Shown here in pieces: positions 23,190 to 34,064 of a stretch of 64,000 nt of DNA (position 1 is the stretch's first letter; every line of letters starts with the position of its first letter). Source of the stretch: Amoebidium appalachense (taxonomy: Eukaryota; Ichthyosporea); assembly GCA_963693365.1 (NCBI GenBank), contig CAVNZM010000003.1, positions 2,356,001-2,420,000 on the forward strand, given 5' to 3'. Both the position numbers and the translations under genes were made by a program. The notes under the pieces are model-generated. The model was not told where the DNA came from and ran no database searches. It was given only the letters and a program-made list of their open reading frames with translations.

Positions 23190-25860
23190 TGCTGCACCAG
23201 CCTGCCGCTGGCCCAGCAGGCAGCCCCAACAGGCAGGCCCAGCATGGGCCACCCAGTCGACAGCACCAACAGGAGCCACCAAGCCAGCAGCAGCAGCCTC
23301 AGGCTGAAGCCCCTGCCGGCAGCCCACAACGGCAGCCACAGCAGGGGCCACCCAGCCTGCAGGCCCTGCATGGGCCACCTAGCCAGCAGCAACCGATCAC
23401 ACCTACACTGCAGCAGCTGCCTGCAGCAGCAGATTGCAGCCCCGGCCGGCCGGCCCAGCACGGGCCACCCAGCCGACAGCACCAACAGGAGCCACCAAGC
23501 CAGCAGCAGCAGCCGCAGGCTGCAGCCCCAGCAGGCAGCCCACACCGGCAGCCACAGCAGGGGCCACCCAGCCTGCAGGCCCTGCCAGGGCCACCCAGCC
23601 AGCAACAACCGACCAAACCCACACTGCAGCAGCCGCCTGCAGCAGCAGCGTGCAGCCCCGGCCGGCAGGCCCAGCACGGGCCACCCAACCAACAGGAGCC
23701 ACCCAGCCAGCAGCAGCAGCCTCAGGCTGAAGCCCCAGCAGGCAGCCCACACCGGCAGCCACAGCAGGGGCCACCCAGCCTGCAGGCCCTGCCAGGGTCA
23801 CCCAGCCAGCAGCAACCGACCACACCCACAATGCAGCGGCGGCCTACAGTAGCAGATTGCAGCTCCGGCCGGCCGGCCCAACACGAGCCACCCAGCCGAC
23901 AGCACAAACAGGAGCCACCAAGCCAGCAGCAGCAGCCAAAGGCTGCAGCCCCAGCAGGCAGCCCACACCGGCAGTCACAGCAGGGGCCACCCACCCTGCA
24001 GGCCCCGCCTGGGCCACCCAGCCAGCAGCAACCGACCACACCCACACTGCACCAGCTGCCTGCAGCAGCAGTTTGCAGCCCCGGCCGGCCGGCCCAGCAC
24101 GGCCCACCCAGCCGACAGTACCAACAGGAGCCACCACGCCAGCAGCAGGAGCCTCAGGTTGCAGCCCTAGCAGGCAGCCCACACCGGCAGCCACCGCAGG
24201 GGCCACCCAGCCTGCAGGGCCTGCATGGGCCACCCGGCCAGCAGCAACAAACCACACCCACCCGGCAGCAACTGCCTGCAGCAGCAGATTGCAGCCCCAC
24301 CCAGCAGCACCAACCCACACCCACTTTGCTGCATCGGCCTGCTGCTGCCCCAGCAGACAGCCCCGGCCGGCAGGACCAGCATGGGCCACCCAGTCGCCAG
24401 CACCAACAGGAGCCACCAAGCCAGCAACAGCAGCCTCAGGCTGCAGCCCCCGCCAGCAGCCCACAACAGGGGCCACCCAGCCTGAAGGCCCTGCATGGGC
24501 CACCCAGCCAGCAGCAACCGATCACATCTACACTGCAGCAGCTGCCTGCAGCAGCAGATTGCAGCCCCGGCCGGCCGGCCCAGCACGGGCCACCCAGCCG
24601 ACAGTACAAACAGGAGCCACCAAGCCAGCAGCAGCCGCCGCAGGCTGTAGCCCCAGCAGGCAGCCCTCACCGGCAGCCACAGCAGGGGCCACCCAGCCTG
24701 CAGGCCCTGCCAGGGCCACCCAGCCAGCACCAACCGACCACACCTACACTGCAGCAGCTGCCTGCAGCGGCGGCGTGCAGCCCCGGCCGGCAGGCCCAGC
24801 ACGGGCCACCCAGCCGACAGCACCAACAGGAGCCACCCAGTCAGCAGCAGCAGCCTCAGGCTGCAGCCTCAGCGGGCAGCCCACACCGGCAGCCACAGCA
24901 AGGGCCACCCAGCCTGCAGGCCCTGCCAGGGTCACCCAGCCAGCAGCAAACGACCACACCCACACTGCAGTGGCTGCCTGCAGCAGCAGATTGCAGCCCC
25001 GGCCGGCCGGCCCAGCGCGGGCCACCCAGCCGACGGCACAAACAGGAGCCACCAAGCGAGCAGCAGCAGCCACAGGCTGCAGCCCCAGCAGGCAGCCCAC
25101 ACCGGCAGTCACAGCAGGGGCCACCCAGCCTGCAGGCCCCGCCAAGGCCACCCAGCCAGCAGCAACCGACCACACCCCCACTGCACCAGCTGCCGCATGA
25201 TCGCAGCCCCGGCCGGCCGGCCCAGCACGGGCCACCCAGCCGACAGCACGAACAGGAGCCTCCAAGCCAGCAGCAGCAGCCTCAGGCTGCAGCCCCAGCA
25301 GGCAGCCCACACCGGCAGCCACAGCAGGGACCACCCAGCCAGCAGCAACCGACCCCACCCACACTGCAGCAGCTGCCTGCAGCAGCAGTGTGCAGCCCCG
25401 GCCGGCCGGCCCAGCACGGCCCCCCCAGCCGACAGTACCAACAGGAGCCACCAAGCCAGCAGCAGCAGCCTCAGGCTGCAGCCCTAGCAGGCAGCCCACA
25501 CCGGCAGCCACAGCAGGGGCCGCCCAGCCTGCAGGCCCTGCATGGGCTACCCGGCCAGCAGCAACAAATCACACCCACACTGCAGCAGCTGCATGCAGCA
25601 GCAGATTGCAGCCCCGGCCGGCAGGCCCAGCACGGGCCACCCAGCCGACAGCACCAACAGGAGCAACCAAGCCAGCAGCAGCAGCCGCAGGCTGAAGCCC
25701 AAGCAGGCAGCCCACACCGGCAGCCAAAGCAGGGGCCACCCCGCCTGCAGACCCTGCCAGGGCCACCCACGGGCAACCAACAGCTACAGACCACACCCAC
25801 GCAGCCGCAACGGCCCACAGCAGCAGAGTGCAACCCTGGCCAGCAGGCGCGGCACGGGTC
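23190..25860 (+). repeat. 216-bp coding minisatellite in LINE ORF2 (Pro/Gln-rich, ~72-residue unit)
   Basis: About twelve units of mostly 216 bases lie between the endonuclease and RT domains. Unit starts (GGCCCAGCACGGG or variants) fall at 23,452, 23,668, 23,875, 24,091, 24,577, 24,793, 25,009, 25,219, 25,408 and 25,624. The spacings are 216, 207, 216, 486, 216, 216, 210, 189 and 216, all multiples of three. One frame stays open through the whole array, encoding words such as QHGPPSRQHQQEPPSQQQQ, PSLQALPGPPSQQQP and LPAAADCSPGRPAQ. Long frames on the other strand are by-products of the stop-poor GC-rich repeat. Confidence 0.85.
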
Positions 25861-25869
25861 ACCCAACCT

Positions 25870-27896
25870 GCAGCAGCACCCCCACCCCCCCAGCAGCCCA
25901 CCTGTCTCAGACAGGGAGGCAGTGGGAGGAGTGGGAGGCAACCATGCGGGAGCAACTACAACTATACAGGTCCCAACTCCGAAGGAAACGGCAAAAACTC
26001 CTTTGGTTACGGGCAACAGCAGCAGCAGAAGCACGGTGCAAGCGTATGGTGGACGAACTCCGGCGAGCACTAAGCAGCATTTTAGACCGGGGGAGTGTGA
26101 ACGTCTCGGCTACGTTAGTCAAGCACGTCACCCCAACGGGCACTGAGTACCTCACGGAGTGGGCTGACACGGAGCCCGTCATTCGTGAAACTTATCACCG
26201 GTGGACGGCCCGCAGGAACCCACACATCGAGGAGATGCTCGTCGACCCAATGTGGGCCGACATCTATCGACCGATCCCCCCCGAAGACTCCCCATTAGGG
26301 TCTATAATGCACCCGGCCACCCACGACGAGCTCCAACAGATCGTCCAAAGCCGACAGGGGGGGAAGGCCCCCGGCCCAACGGAAATCCAGTACGAATACT
26401 TCCAACACCTGGGGCCAAAGGGGCTAGCATGGCTCCTACATATCATCAACGGATGTCTGGCCACGGGGACCACACCGAGGTCATGGCTGCACCACACCAT
26501 CCATCCCCTACCGAAAGGGGAATGGGAAGGTGACTTCGACAAAACCCGACCGATAGCACTCTTGGAAACGGCACGGAAGCTGCTAGAATCGGTCATCAAC
26601 CAGCGCCTACTCTCGATCTTCCGGCAGTACCCCACCCTCCTCCCGGGGGGGAATTTTGGGTTCGTGCCGGGCCCGGGTATCGACGGGGCGCTGGCTATCA
26701 TCCGAGAGACGATAGAGGATGCCATAGACCACGACCAGGAACTATGGATCGTCCAACAGGACATTAAGAGGGCATATGACACGGTGTCTTGGCCCTCGGT
26801 GGAACTGGGGCTCACCCGCCTGGGCACAGACCCCCAGCTAATCACCCTCCTCCGGCACATGTGGCACAGTCGTACGGCCACGGTGTGCACAGACCAGGGG
26901 CACACTGAGTCTTTCCCTGTTGAAAACGGCCTGGCCCAAGGGGCTGTCCTCTCCCCCATTCTGTGGATTATATTCTACGATCCAGTTTTAACAGCCATCA
27001 AAAGGCACGGCAAGGGGTACACTTTCCACCTACCCCCACAGACACAGCACCACACACCGGCACAAACACCCCCGTGTGTGACGTCTGTAGCTTTCGCCGA
27101 CGACACAACATGGTTTGGCCCCAACAAGGAGAGCATCCAGCAAACTCTCGATTTATCTGCCCCCTTTTTTTATTACCATGACTTGGAACCACACCCAGAC
27201 AAGTTTTCAGTCCTCGCCCGTGGTACCCCAACACGGGCAACAGTGGCCCCCATGCAGTACCGCAAATCCCCGGGAGCACCACCCCTACCCATTCAGATCG
27301 AGCTCCCCGATGCAAACATCAGAGTGCTAGGGGTCAACATCACCCTCCAACGACACACCCGGCCCAACGATGGGAAGGCCATGCAGCTGACATTACGGGC
27401 CACCACCATACTAGCCCGTAAAATGCTGGCACCCAGCCAAGTGATCTACGTAGCCAACAGTGTGGTGGCCCCGGCCATCCTCTTCCTCCTCAAAGGGTCA
27501 GTCATCAGCAACACCACCATGCAGGCAATCGACAGCAAGTGGAGAGACCTACTCCGTCGGAAGTGTGGTTTCCACCGGAGCACCCCGTCCGGGCTGCTAC
27601 ACCATCCCACTCTAGGGGGACTGGCCAGCATCGTCGAATCAGCAGCCAGCACCATGGTTACGGAGCTGTGTGCCCTGCTGGAAACACCAGGACCAGCAGG
27701 GGACGTGGTCCGGTACCGAGCCTGGCAGCAGCAACACGCGACAGGCCTACCCTACCCACCCCTGCAAGCACCCCCAGCCAAACTTTACAGGCTAGGGGGA
27801 AAGCAGCTCCACAACTATTGGGCCCATATCACGGGGATCCTTCACGAGCGGCACCTGAGTATTGGGGAAACCCCTCCCCAAAAAACACAAGCACCC
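25870..27896 (+). CDS. LINE ORF2, reverse transcriptase part
   Basis: This frame holds a basic helical linker (YRSQLRRKRQKLLWLR) and then the LINE RT fingers, palm and thumb. Motifs: GGKAPGPTEIQYEYF (26,358), RPIALLETARKLLE (26,548), NFGFVPGPGIDGAL (26,652), QQDIKRAYDTVSW (26,755), GLAQGAVLSPILW (26,929) and the catalytic VAFADDTTW (27,088). The thumb/connection region continues to a C-run at 27,894-27,911, where the frame changes. Target-primed reverse transcription is its expected role. Confidence 0.9.
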
Positions 27897-27911
27897 CCCC
27901 CCCCCCCCCCC

Positions 27912-29582
27912 CTCCCCCCAAGGAGAAGGAGGGGAAGCAGCAACAACAACCAGCACCCCTATCAACACCGTTTTCCCGGACCACACCTTTGCGGCCCACA
28001 TCGGCCCCCACACACACCCCCGTCAACTCTACACGGTGGAGGACACCATGGTACGGCCGGGGGTGTTCCGGGCGTTCCCCGAACTGCCCCACCCCCCAGA
28101 CCTACTACACCCGGGAGCTACACAGTGGTACAGGTCCATCATCAAGGGGGCCATCCCCATCGCAGACAAACTACGGCCAGCACCCAGACCACACACCCAC
28201 CACACCATTGACCTCGTGCCAAACCACCCCGTCGGTGCATTCGTGGTGGAAATAGTCAAGAAGGGGCAATACGAACTCAGCCAGGTGGTGGCCCACACCA
28301 CCCACAACGGGGAGGCTTGGGTCAAAATAGCCCATCTACGGGACAACACAGAGGAGGAGGGGCTGAGATGGCACCGACCCACGTGGAACGACCCACATGG
28401 AACAGCCCATTTCCGCTTTTGCCCTGGTGACTGCAAATACGGCCACTCCCCATGGAACCTAGCCTACACCCCGGCCACCCTCTCCCCCAACCCCGGGTAC
28501 GCAGACGGAGAGGGGGAAGGGTTAGACACGGAGCCAGAATCGGAGTCGACGGGGCCCAGCGACGACTCCGACGACTCAGAGGACTCTAACACCGACAGCA
28601 CCAACAGCAAATACGAGCCCCCTGAGCCCCCAGCCGATAATCACACCCACAACAAGCAGTGTGTGGGGTGGACCCGTGCTGTGGAGGTGATACGGGCAGA
28701 CCCCTACGTGGCCTTCAAGACCCGAATCACCACCCACATGGTAGTCCCGAAGTACCACAAGGACTTCATCAACACCGACAGTATCGACATCTACCAAGTC
28801 ATCGCACTGAAGGATGGCTCCGATCCGGCCGAGCAGTGGAGGAAGATACACCATTTCCGGCGGCATCTTCCCCCCCACCAACAGGCATCACCCCAGATGC
28901 TCCACCTGCAAGCCAACGAGGAAGCCACACCCTTGCCGGGGGACCTCCCCGGCCCACCCCCCCCCCAGCAGCCACCACCGGTAGGGTCACCACCAGGACA
29001 CAAGTGCACGGCCCATCCGGCTGACCTGCCGAGCCCACCCACTCCCCGTAGGCTCACCTACACCGACTTGGTGCCCCAGGCCACCTATGACGAGTGGCAG
29101 CAGCAAATCACCCTGATCCCCCCAGACCAACCGATCACCGTTTATACGGACGGCAGCCTCATCCACCCGGGCAGGAGGATAGCCCAGGTCGGAGCCGGGG
29201 CGGCACTGGATACCCCGGACCGGAAAGCACCTCCAGTGACGGCCAAGACCAGGCTCCATACGGCCCTATCATCCACCCAAGCCGAACTCACAGGGGTACT
29301 ACTAGCCCTCCTGCTCACTCCCACCACCACCCCCATCCACATCAAGCTCGATAACCTCGGAGTAGTCGACCGATGGACGGCAAATATAGACCCCACCACA
29401 CCCCCTCGACGCAAGCTAAAGTTCCCCCACATAGTGGAATGGGCTCACGTACGAGACCAACTCTCTCTCCGGCAACCAGGCTCTGTACAGGTATCGTGGG
29501 TGAAGGGGCACCAATCCAACACCAAACGGTACGGTCAACGGAATAACGAGGCAGACAAGGCAGCCAATGCAGGAAGAGTCCT
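27912..29582 (+). CDS. LINE ORF2, connection and RNase H part
   Basis: After the C-run the frame reads a linker with an acidic block (about 28,500-28,600) and a Pro-rich spacer. An RNase H domain follows with all four expected acidic sites: ITVYTDGSLI (29,133), STQAELTGVLLALLL (29,273), IKLDNLGVVDRW (29,340) and NNEADKAANAG (29,542), with VSWVKGHQSN before the last. RNase H removes RNA from the RNA-DNA hybrid. The frame changes again at the C-run 29,583-29,598. Confidence 0.85.
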
Positions 29583-29598
29583 CCCCCCCCCCCCCCCC

Positions 29599-30118
29599 CT
29601 ACCACCGGCCCCGGGGGGGGGGGAAATACTTCCTACGACTACAAGGCCACCGTATCCCCGGCAACATTCCCGGTACACTGAACCGGTTGAACAAGGACTT
29701 CCTCACCGACATGGCCGGCAAGACCAAGGCTATGTCCATACTAGCCGACCCCAGACTGCTCCCAGCCGAACGGAACCCCCTCAAGCTCAACAAGGGGCCC
29801 ACACAGGCAACCATCGGGGCAGTCAGAGGAAACACTCGTAGCCTGTCCCTGGCCATGGGCACCCTGCCTACCATGGCACGGCTACACCGAGATCACCCCA
29901 CCGTCGTTACACAGCCCACATGCCCCCGGTGCAGCCAGCACCCTGAGACCACCACCCACCTCTGGGCCTGCCCGGCCCATGCCGGGGAAGTCCCCACCCT
30001 GACCACCGCCATCACAGCCTGCATCCACAACGTCCTGCACACTCGTCATCCAAACACCCCCCACGGCACAGCACCACCATACGGCAGCCACGGTGGTAGA
30101 CCATTTTTTCGTGAATAG
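29599..30118 (+). CDS. LINE ORF2, C-terminal CCHC part
   Basis: The final frame encodes a globular tail with IPGNIPGTLNRLNKDF and a cysteine-histidine cluster CPRCSQHPETTTHLWAC (about 29,920-29,970). Many I-like and R1-like LINEs have such a cluster at their C-terminus. The stop TAG at 30,116-30,118 lies inside the first unit of the 3' tandem array. Confidence 0.75.
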
Positions 30119-31220
30119 CTTTGTACACAGGATGGTGGGGCCAAAACCCTCCTGTACAAAGCTGTTGGGGGGGGGATGAAGGTGTGTATGCAATTAGGGA
30201 CTCTCACGGCAAAACCACACCTTCCTACTTCAATTCCAAAGTCATGTGTGGTGCTTTTACATCTTCATGTACTAAAGGTTACTTGTGGGGGGGTTTTTCG
30301 TGAATAGCTTTGTACACAGGAGGGTGGGGCCAAAACCCTCTTGTACAAAGCTGTTGGGGGGGGGGGGTGAAGGTGTGTATGCAATTAGGGACTCTCACGG
30401 CAAAAACACACCTTCCTACTTCAATTCCAAAGTCATGTGTGGTGCTTTTACATATTCATGTACATACGGTTACTTGTGGGGGGGTTTTTCGTGAATAGCT
30501 TTGTACACAGGAGCGTGGGGCCAAAACCCTCTTGTACAAAGCTGTTGGGGGGGGGGATGAAGGTGTGTATGCAATTAGGGACTCTCACGGCAAAAACACA
30601 CCTTCCTACTTCAATTCCAAAAGTCATGCGTGGTGCTTTTACATCTTCATGTACTAAAGGTTACTTGTGGGGGGGTTTTCGTGAATAGCTTTGTACACAG
30701 GAGGGTGGGGCCAAAACCCTCTTGTACAAAGCTGTTGGGGGGGGGGATGAAGGTGTGTATGCAATTAGGGACTCTCACGGCAAAACCACACCTTCCTACT
30801 TCAATTCCAAAGTCATGTGTGGTGCTTTTACATCTTCATGTACATACGGTTACTTGTGGGGGGGTTTTTCGTGAATAGCTTTGTACACAGGAGGGTGGGG
30901 CCAAAACCCTCTTGTACAAAGCTGTTGGGGGGGGGGATGAAGGTGTGTATGCAATTAGGGACTCTCACGGCAAAAACACACCTTCCTACTTCAATTCCAA
31001 AAGTCATGTGTGGTGCTTTTACATCTGCATGTACATACGGTTACTTGTGGGGGGGGTTTGGTGAATAGCTTCGTACACAGGAGGGGGGGGCTAAATTCCT
31101 CTTATACAAAGCTGTTGATGGGGATACTGAAAGTGTGTATGCATTTTGGGACTCTCACGGCCAAAAAATATGTCCCTTTTTCGGTTCTAAACCCACAGTG
31201 TGATGCCTTTATGCTCATAT
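30105..31220 (+). repeat. 190-bp tandem array at the LINE 3' end, each unit with a hairpin
   Basis: Units begin at CGTGAATAGCTTTGTACA near 30,109, 30,299, 30,489, 30,679 and 30,869, with a diverged unit at 31,062. Each holds a perfect imperfect-loop hairpin: AGCTTTGTACA pairs with TGTACAAAGCT, and inside it GAGGGT pairs with ACCCTC. It is followed by a G-run of 9-13 and a unique segment. A remnant start (TTCGTGAATAGC) is at 31,272. Because the ORF2 stop lies in unit 1, the array is probably the LINE 3' UTR. Confidence 0.8.
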
Positions 31221-31230
31221 AGTTACTTGT

Positions 31231-31262
<32 letters not shown>

Positions 31263-31319
31263 GGGGGGGGGGTTCGTGAATAGCATGAAGTGTGTGTGTG
31301 TGTGTGTGGTGGGGGGGGT

Positions 31320-31364
<45 letters not shown>

Positions 31365-31421
31365 GAACTGGGCTGAGTAGTGAAATGTTTTTCAACGTGT
31401 GAAGTGTGTGTGTGTCTGTGT

Positions 31422-31466
<45 letters not shown>

Positions 31467-31500
31467 GGTTGGGTAAGGGCGGGAGGAATACAGGGAAGGG
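31221..31500. repeat. Low-complexity block of G-runs and GT repeats
   Basis: Long G-runs (31,230-31,270, 31,309-31,361 and 31,433-31,465) alternate with GT repeats. No exon was recognised. The block separates the LINE array from the 3' side of the zinc-finger gene. Confidence 0.8.
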
Positions 31501-31582
31501 GGAGAGGGGGGACGAACTAGGCTGGGTATTGAATCAATTTTCTTGTATATGCTGTTGATCTTCCTGGGCAAGCCGCCCATAC

Positions 31583-31724
31583 CCGTCAAATTAGACGGAT
31601 CGTTGCGGCGCATAAGGTCCAGCAGTGCATTTGCGTCCGCCTCAGAAGACTTGGTGGACACAAAGTGTTGTGTGAAGTCGATCTGCGAAAACACAAGCCG
31701 GATAATCAGCTCAGCCCCCCCGCC

Positions 31725-31758
<34 letters not shown>

Positions 31759-32537
31759 AGCCCCATACCAAAATACACGTCCCCTTGGGTTGACCCAAGT
31801 GTTATTGCCCCACCATTGCGAATAAGTGGGTAATACGACCAAGGTGTCACCAATACGTTGTTTATACCGACCAAGTACATTCACTCGTTTCAGTATATGC
31901 TCTTTTCTTTGTGTCACAGTGCACCACTGACCTCTGCCTGGGATGCAAAAGGGTGCAACGGGTTGTCCTTCACGGCCTCCACAAACCTGGCCACGTCCCG
32001 CACATACGCCAGCTCATCTTTGGGACGATCAACATCAACTAGGCCCGAATCGATCCCCGCCTCCACTGCTATCTTGTGTTCCATCCGCCCCTGCACGTCA
32101 TCCTTTGTGCACTGGTAATTGATTCCTTCCCTCAAAAAATGTCTTGGCTGTCCTCCCACGGGCTGGTAAACACCCCCGGCCTGTGGCATGCCATGTTCAT
32201 CGTCTGAATCGTCTCCAGTATCTGAATCGTCTTCAGTATCTGAATCGTCTTCAGTACCGTCTGTATGGCCGGCATCCATGGGCACTGCCTCATCCCCGCC
32301 CTCTGCTGTATTGTCACTGTCTGATTCGTGTGCCACCTGTGCGTGCTGTGTGTGGGGCAGTTGGGCACGTGTACAGGAACGGGTGACACGTCTGTTGGTC
32401 ACGGTGGCATGTTTGTGTGTTATATGACTCTCAAGGGCCGCCTTCGTAGCGAACACCCTGTCACAAGAACCTAACCTGCAACTGAACACATCTTCGCTGT
32501 CTGACATGTAAATAGTTTCTTCTTCGCTGTCTGGCAT
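31583..32537 (-). CDS. Zinc-finger protein gene, two exons seen, 3' end missing
   Basis: Exon 1 is 32,537-31,932 and exon 2 is 31,682-31,583; phases agree (0). The donors are GTCAGT and GTATGG, and the acceptor is TTTTCGCAG. The protein starts with two acidic MSDSEE-like copies, then one C2H2 finger of spacing CX4CX12HX4H (CRLGSCDRVFATKAALESH plus ITHKH). Next come a basic linker, a repetitive acidic run (EDDSDTEDDSDTGDDSDDEH), and a folded-looking end (ELAYVRDVARFVEAVKDNP; then SSEADANALLDLMRRNDP from exon 2). No stop follows in frame before low-complexity DNA, so further exons are lost or displaced by the LINE array. It stands head to head with the JmjC-exon gene. A nuclear DNA-binding role is inferred from the finger only. 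Confidence 0.55.
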
Positions 32538-32791
32538 GACGCCATATACAAATTTCCTAGAGTGAAAGTAATGTGATGCTTAAAACATTACACGTGTGAT
32601 ACAGAACAATGATAGAATCACATAAGCACACCTATGGTCAATCTACCGCCCGTATCGTAAGCATATTGAGAAAGTATATTCGCTTATTGACGACAAGGAT
32701 ACCCGTATGCAGGGGAATGACGGATATCGCGTGGATATCGCCTGCATATATGCTCAATATTTCGCGGATAAAGGGGGGGGGGGGGGGGGGT

Positions 32792-32824
<33 letters not shown>

Positions 32825-34064
32825 CCCAGCCAAGGGTTCACGCATCCGCTGACTGTCTTTATTACGTCTGTACCTGTATTAATTATTGTTGTATATATAT
32901 TCATACATATACACGATATTTATATCTAAACAATATACATATTACGTGCACTTTACGTCTACAAGCCATGCACTGGATGTACATGTATATTTGGCCGTAC
33001 TAATATACATATTAGGCTGATCGTGCCGCATATGCATGCGCGCCGCCGCATACATGCACAATGGAACTGCGATGATTGGCTATTTGCTCATGGGAGCGAA
33101 GCAAAATGCACACCCACTGAAGGCCAAGTGAGCTGCGTACACATGACAATGTATACCTTGAACACGTCATATTGTTTTAGGCTTTGAATGTAACAAAGAT
33201 TGTTTATAAGAGGTAATTAAATGGTCTATTTTTCATATGTGTTGGTTTGTTGTCGTATCCGGAGGCTTGATTATGCAACTGACCTTTGCATGACATAGGG
33301 ATGAAACCTACGAGGAATTTGCATGCCCTCAACGTTTATTGACGCGAATATGGCGTCAGAAAAAATACAAGCACCTTGGAAGTTTCATTACTACGCAAAA
33401 CCAACATATCCAGTACCAAAATAAAAAACAAACAAACACGAAATAAACATTAAATGGGTGTAAAATACATGCTAGATGTTCACTACAAATAATACCACCT
33501 CAATGACCGCCAAGCAGCATCGACACGTGCCACCCGGGATGCTCAACGTGATTGAGCGAAGCAAATCATGCAAACCTTTGAAGTCAAACGTGGTCGCGTA
33601 CATGCTGTAGTAAGTGATTCGTATTGTGAATGACAATGTAAATTAAAAAGGTTTAGTTTTTTTAAAATAGTAGTTTTCCATATGAAGGCGTACTATGGTG
33701 TTGTAGGTGTTTTTGATGTTTTTGGATGGGGTGATATTGTGCGGCTTTTGAGGAGAGAGGCGTAAGCCGGATTGGAATTTGCATGCCTTTATTGAGGCGA
33801 TCGTGATTGGCCTATGACTTATTTTATGTCCAGAGCCGGAACCGGTTGGCCAAACCCACAATGTCATTGCACACGATTGGTTCCACGTCAAATCCACCTA
33901 AATTCCAGGGTTTTGGCGCGCCCATCGCACCGAAAACATGTTTTCAATATACTGTGCATACCCTCAGTATGTTGGCCGTTGTATTGCTTGTATTTGCGAT
34001 ATATTGTTTGTATTAGATTGCTCTGTCTGGCCTGTTTTGCCGTTCGCTGTACTGTACCACCACC
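32538..34064. promoter_or_regulatory. Intergenic region between two divergent genes
   Basis: No gene is seen. It holds the 5' sides of the zinc-finger gene (left) and the JmjC-exon gene (right). Two diverged tandem copies of about 460 bases are visible: GAGCGAAGCAAA at 33,094 and 33,553, and GGAATTTGCATGCC at 33,313 and 33,774. GATTGG (CCAAT complement) occurs near 33,075, 33,806 and 33,876. A G-run meets a C-run at about 32,775-32,822. Confidence 0.4.

Larger units (their letters stand above)
18700..31220 (+). mobile_element. Large LINE (non-LTR retrotransposon) with ORF1, APE endonuclease, RT and RNase H
   Basis: The element carries a gag-like ORF1 with zinc knuckles, then a long ORF2 with AP-endonuclease, a Pro/Gln-rich minisatellite, RT, RNase H and a terminal CCHC cluster. 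The APE plus RNase H layout is that of I-like LINE superfamilies. It is about 11.4 kb to the ORF2 stop, plus a 190-bp tandem array probably forming its 3' end. The 5' limit is uncertain; 18,547-19,164 has no gene and probably holds the 5' UTR. Frame changes at 20,163, about 23,090, about 25,880, about 27,897 and 29,583 all lie in C or G runs, so the element may be intact. Confidence 0.85.

Noticed and set aside
23030-25955. Long minus-strand ORFs rich in Gly/Trp/Cys (for example 25,511-24,744)
   Set aside because: Antisense readings of the GC-rich LINE minisatellite, which lacks stops in most frames.
30113-30160. Resemblance of AGCTTTGTACA/TGTACAAAGCT to vector att sites
   Set aside because: The word recurs in every array unit with natural divergence; it is part of a genomic hairpin, not vector sequence.
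30105-31220. Direct repeats as a CRISPR array
   Set aside because: Units are 190 bp with no constant short repeat plus unique spacer pattern, and the genome is eukaryotic.
30105-31222. Repeated ~80-residue plus-strand ORFs in the 190-bp array
   Set aside because: Each unit gives the same short frame by repetition; G-run lengths differ between units, so no frame is maintained.
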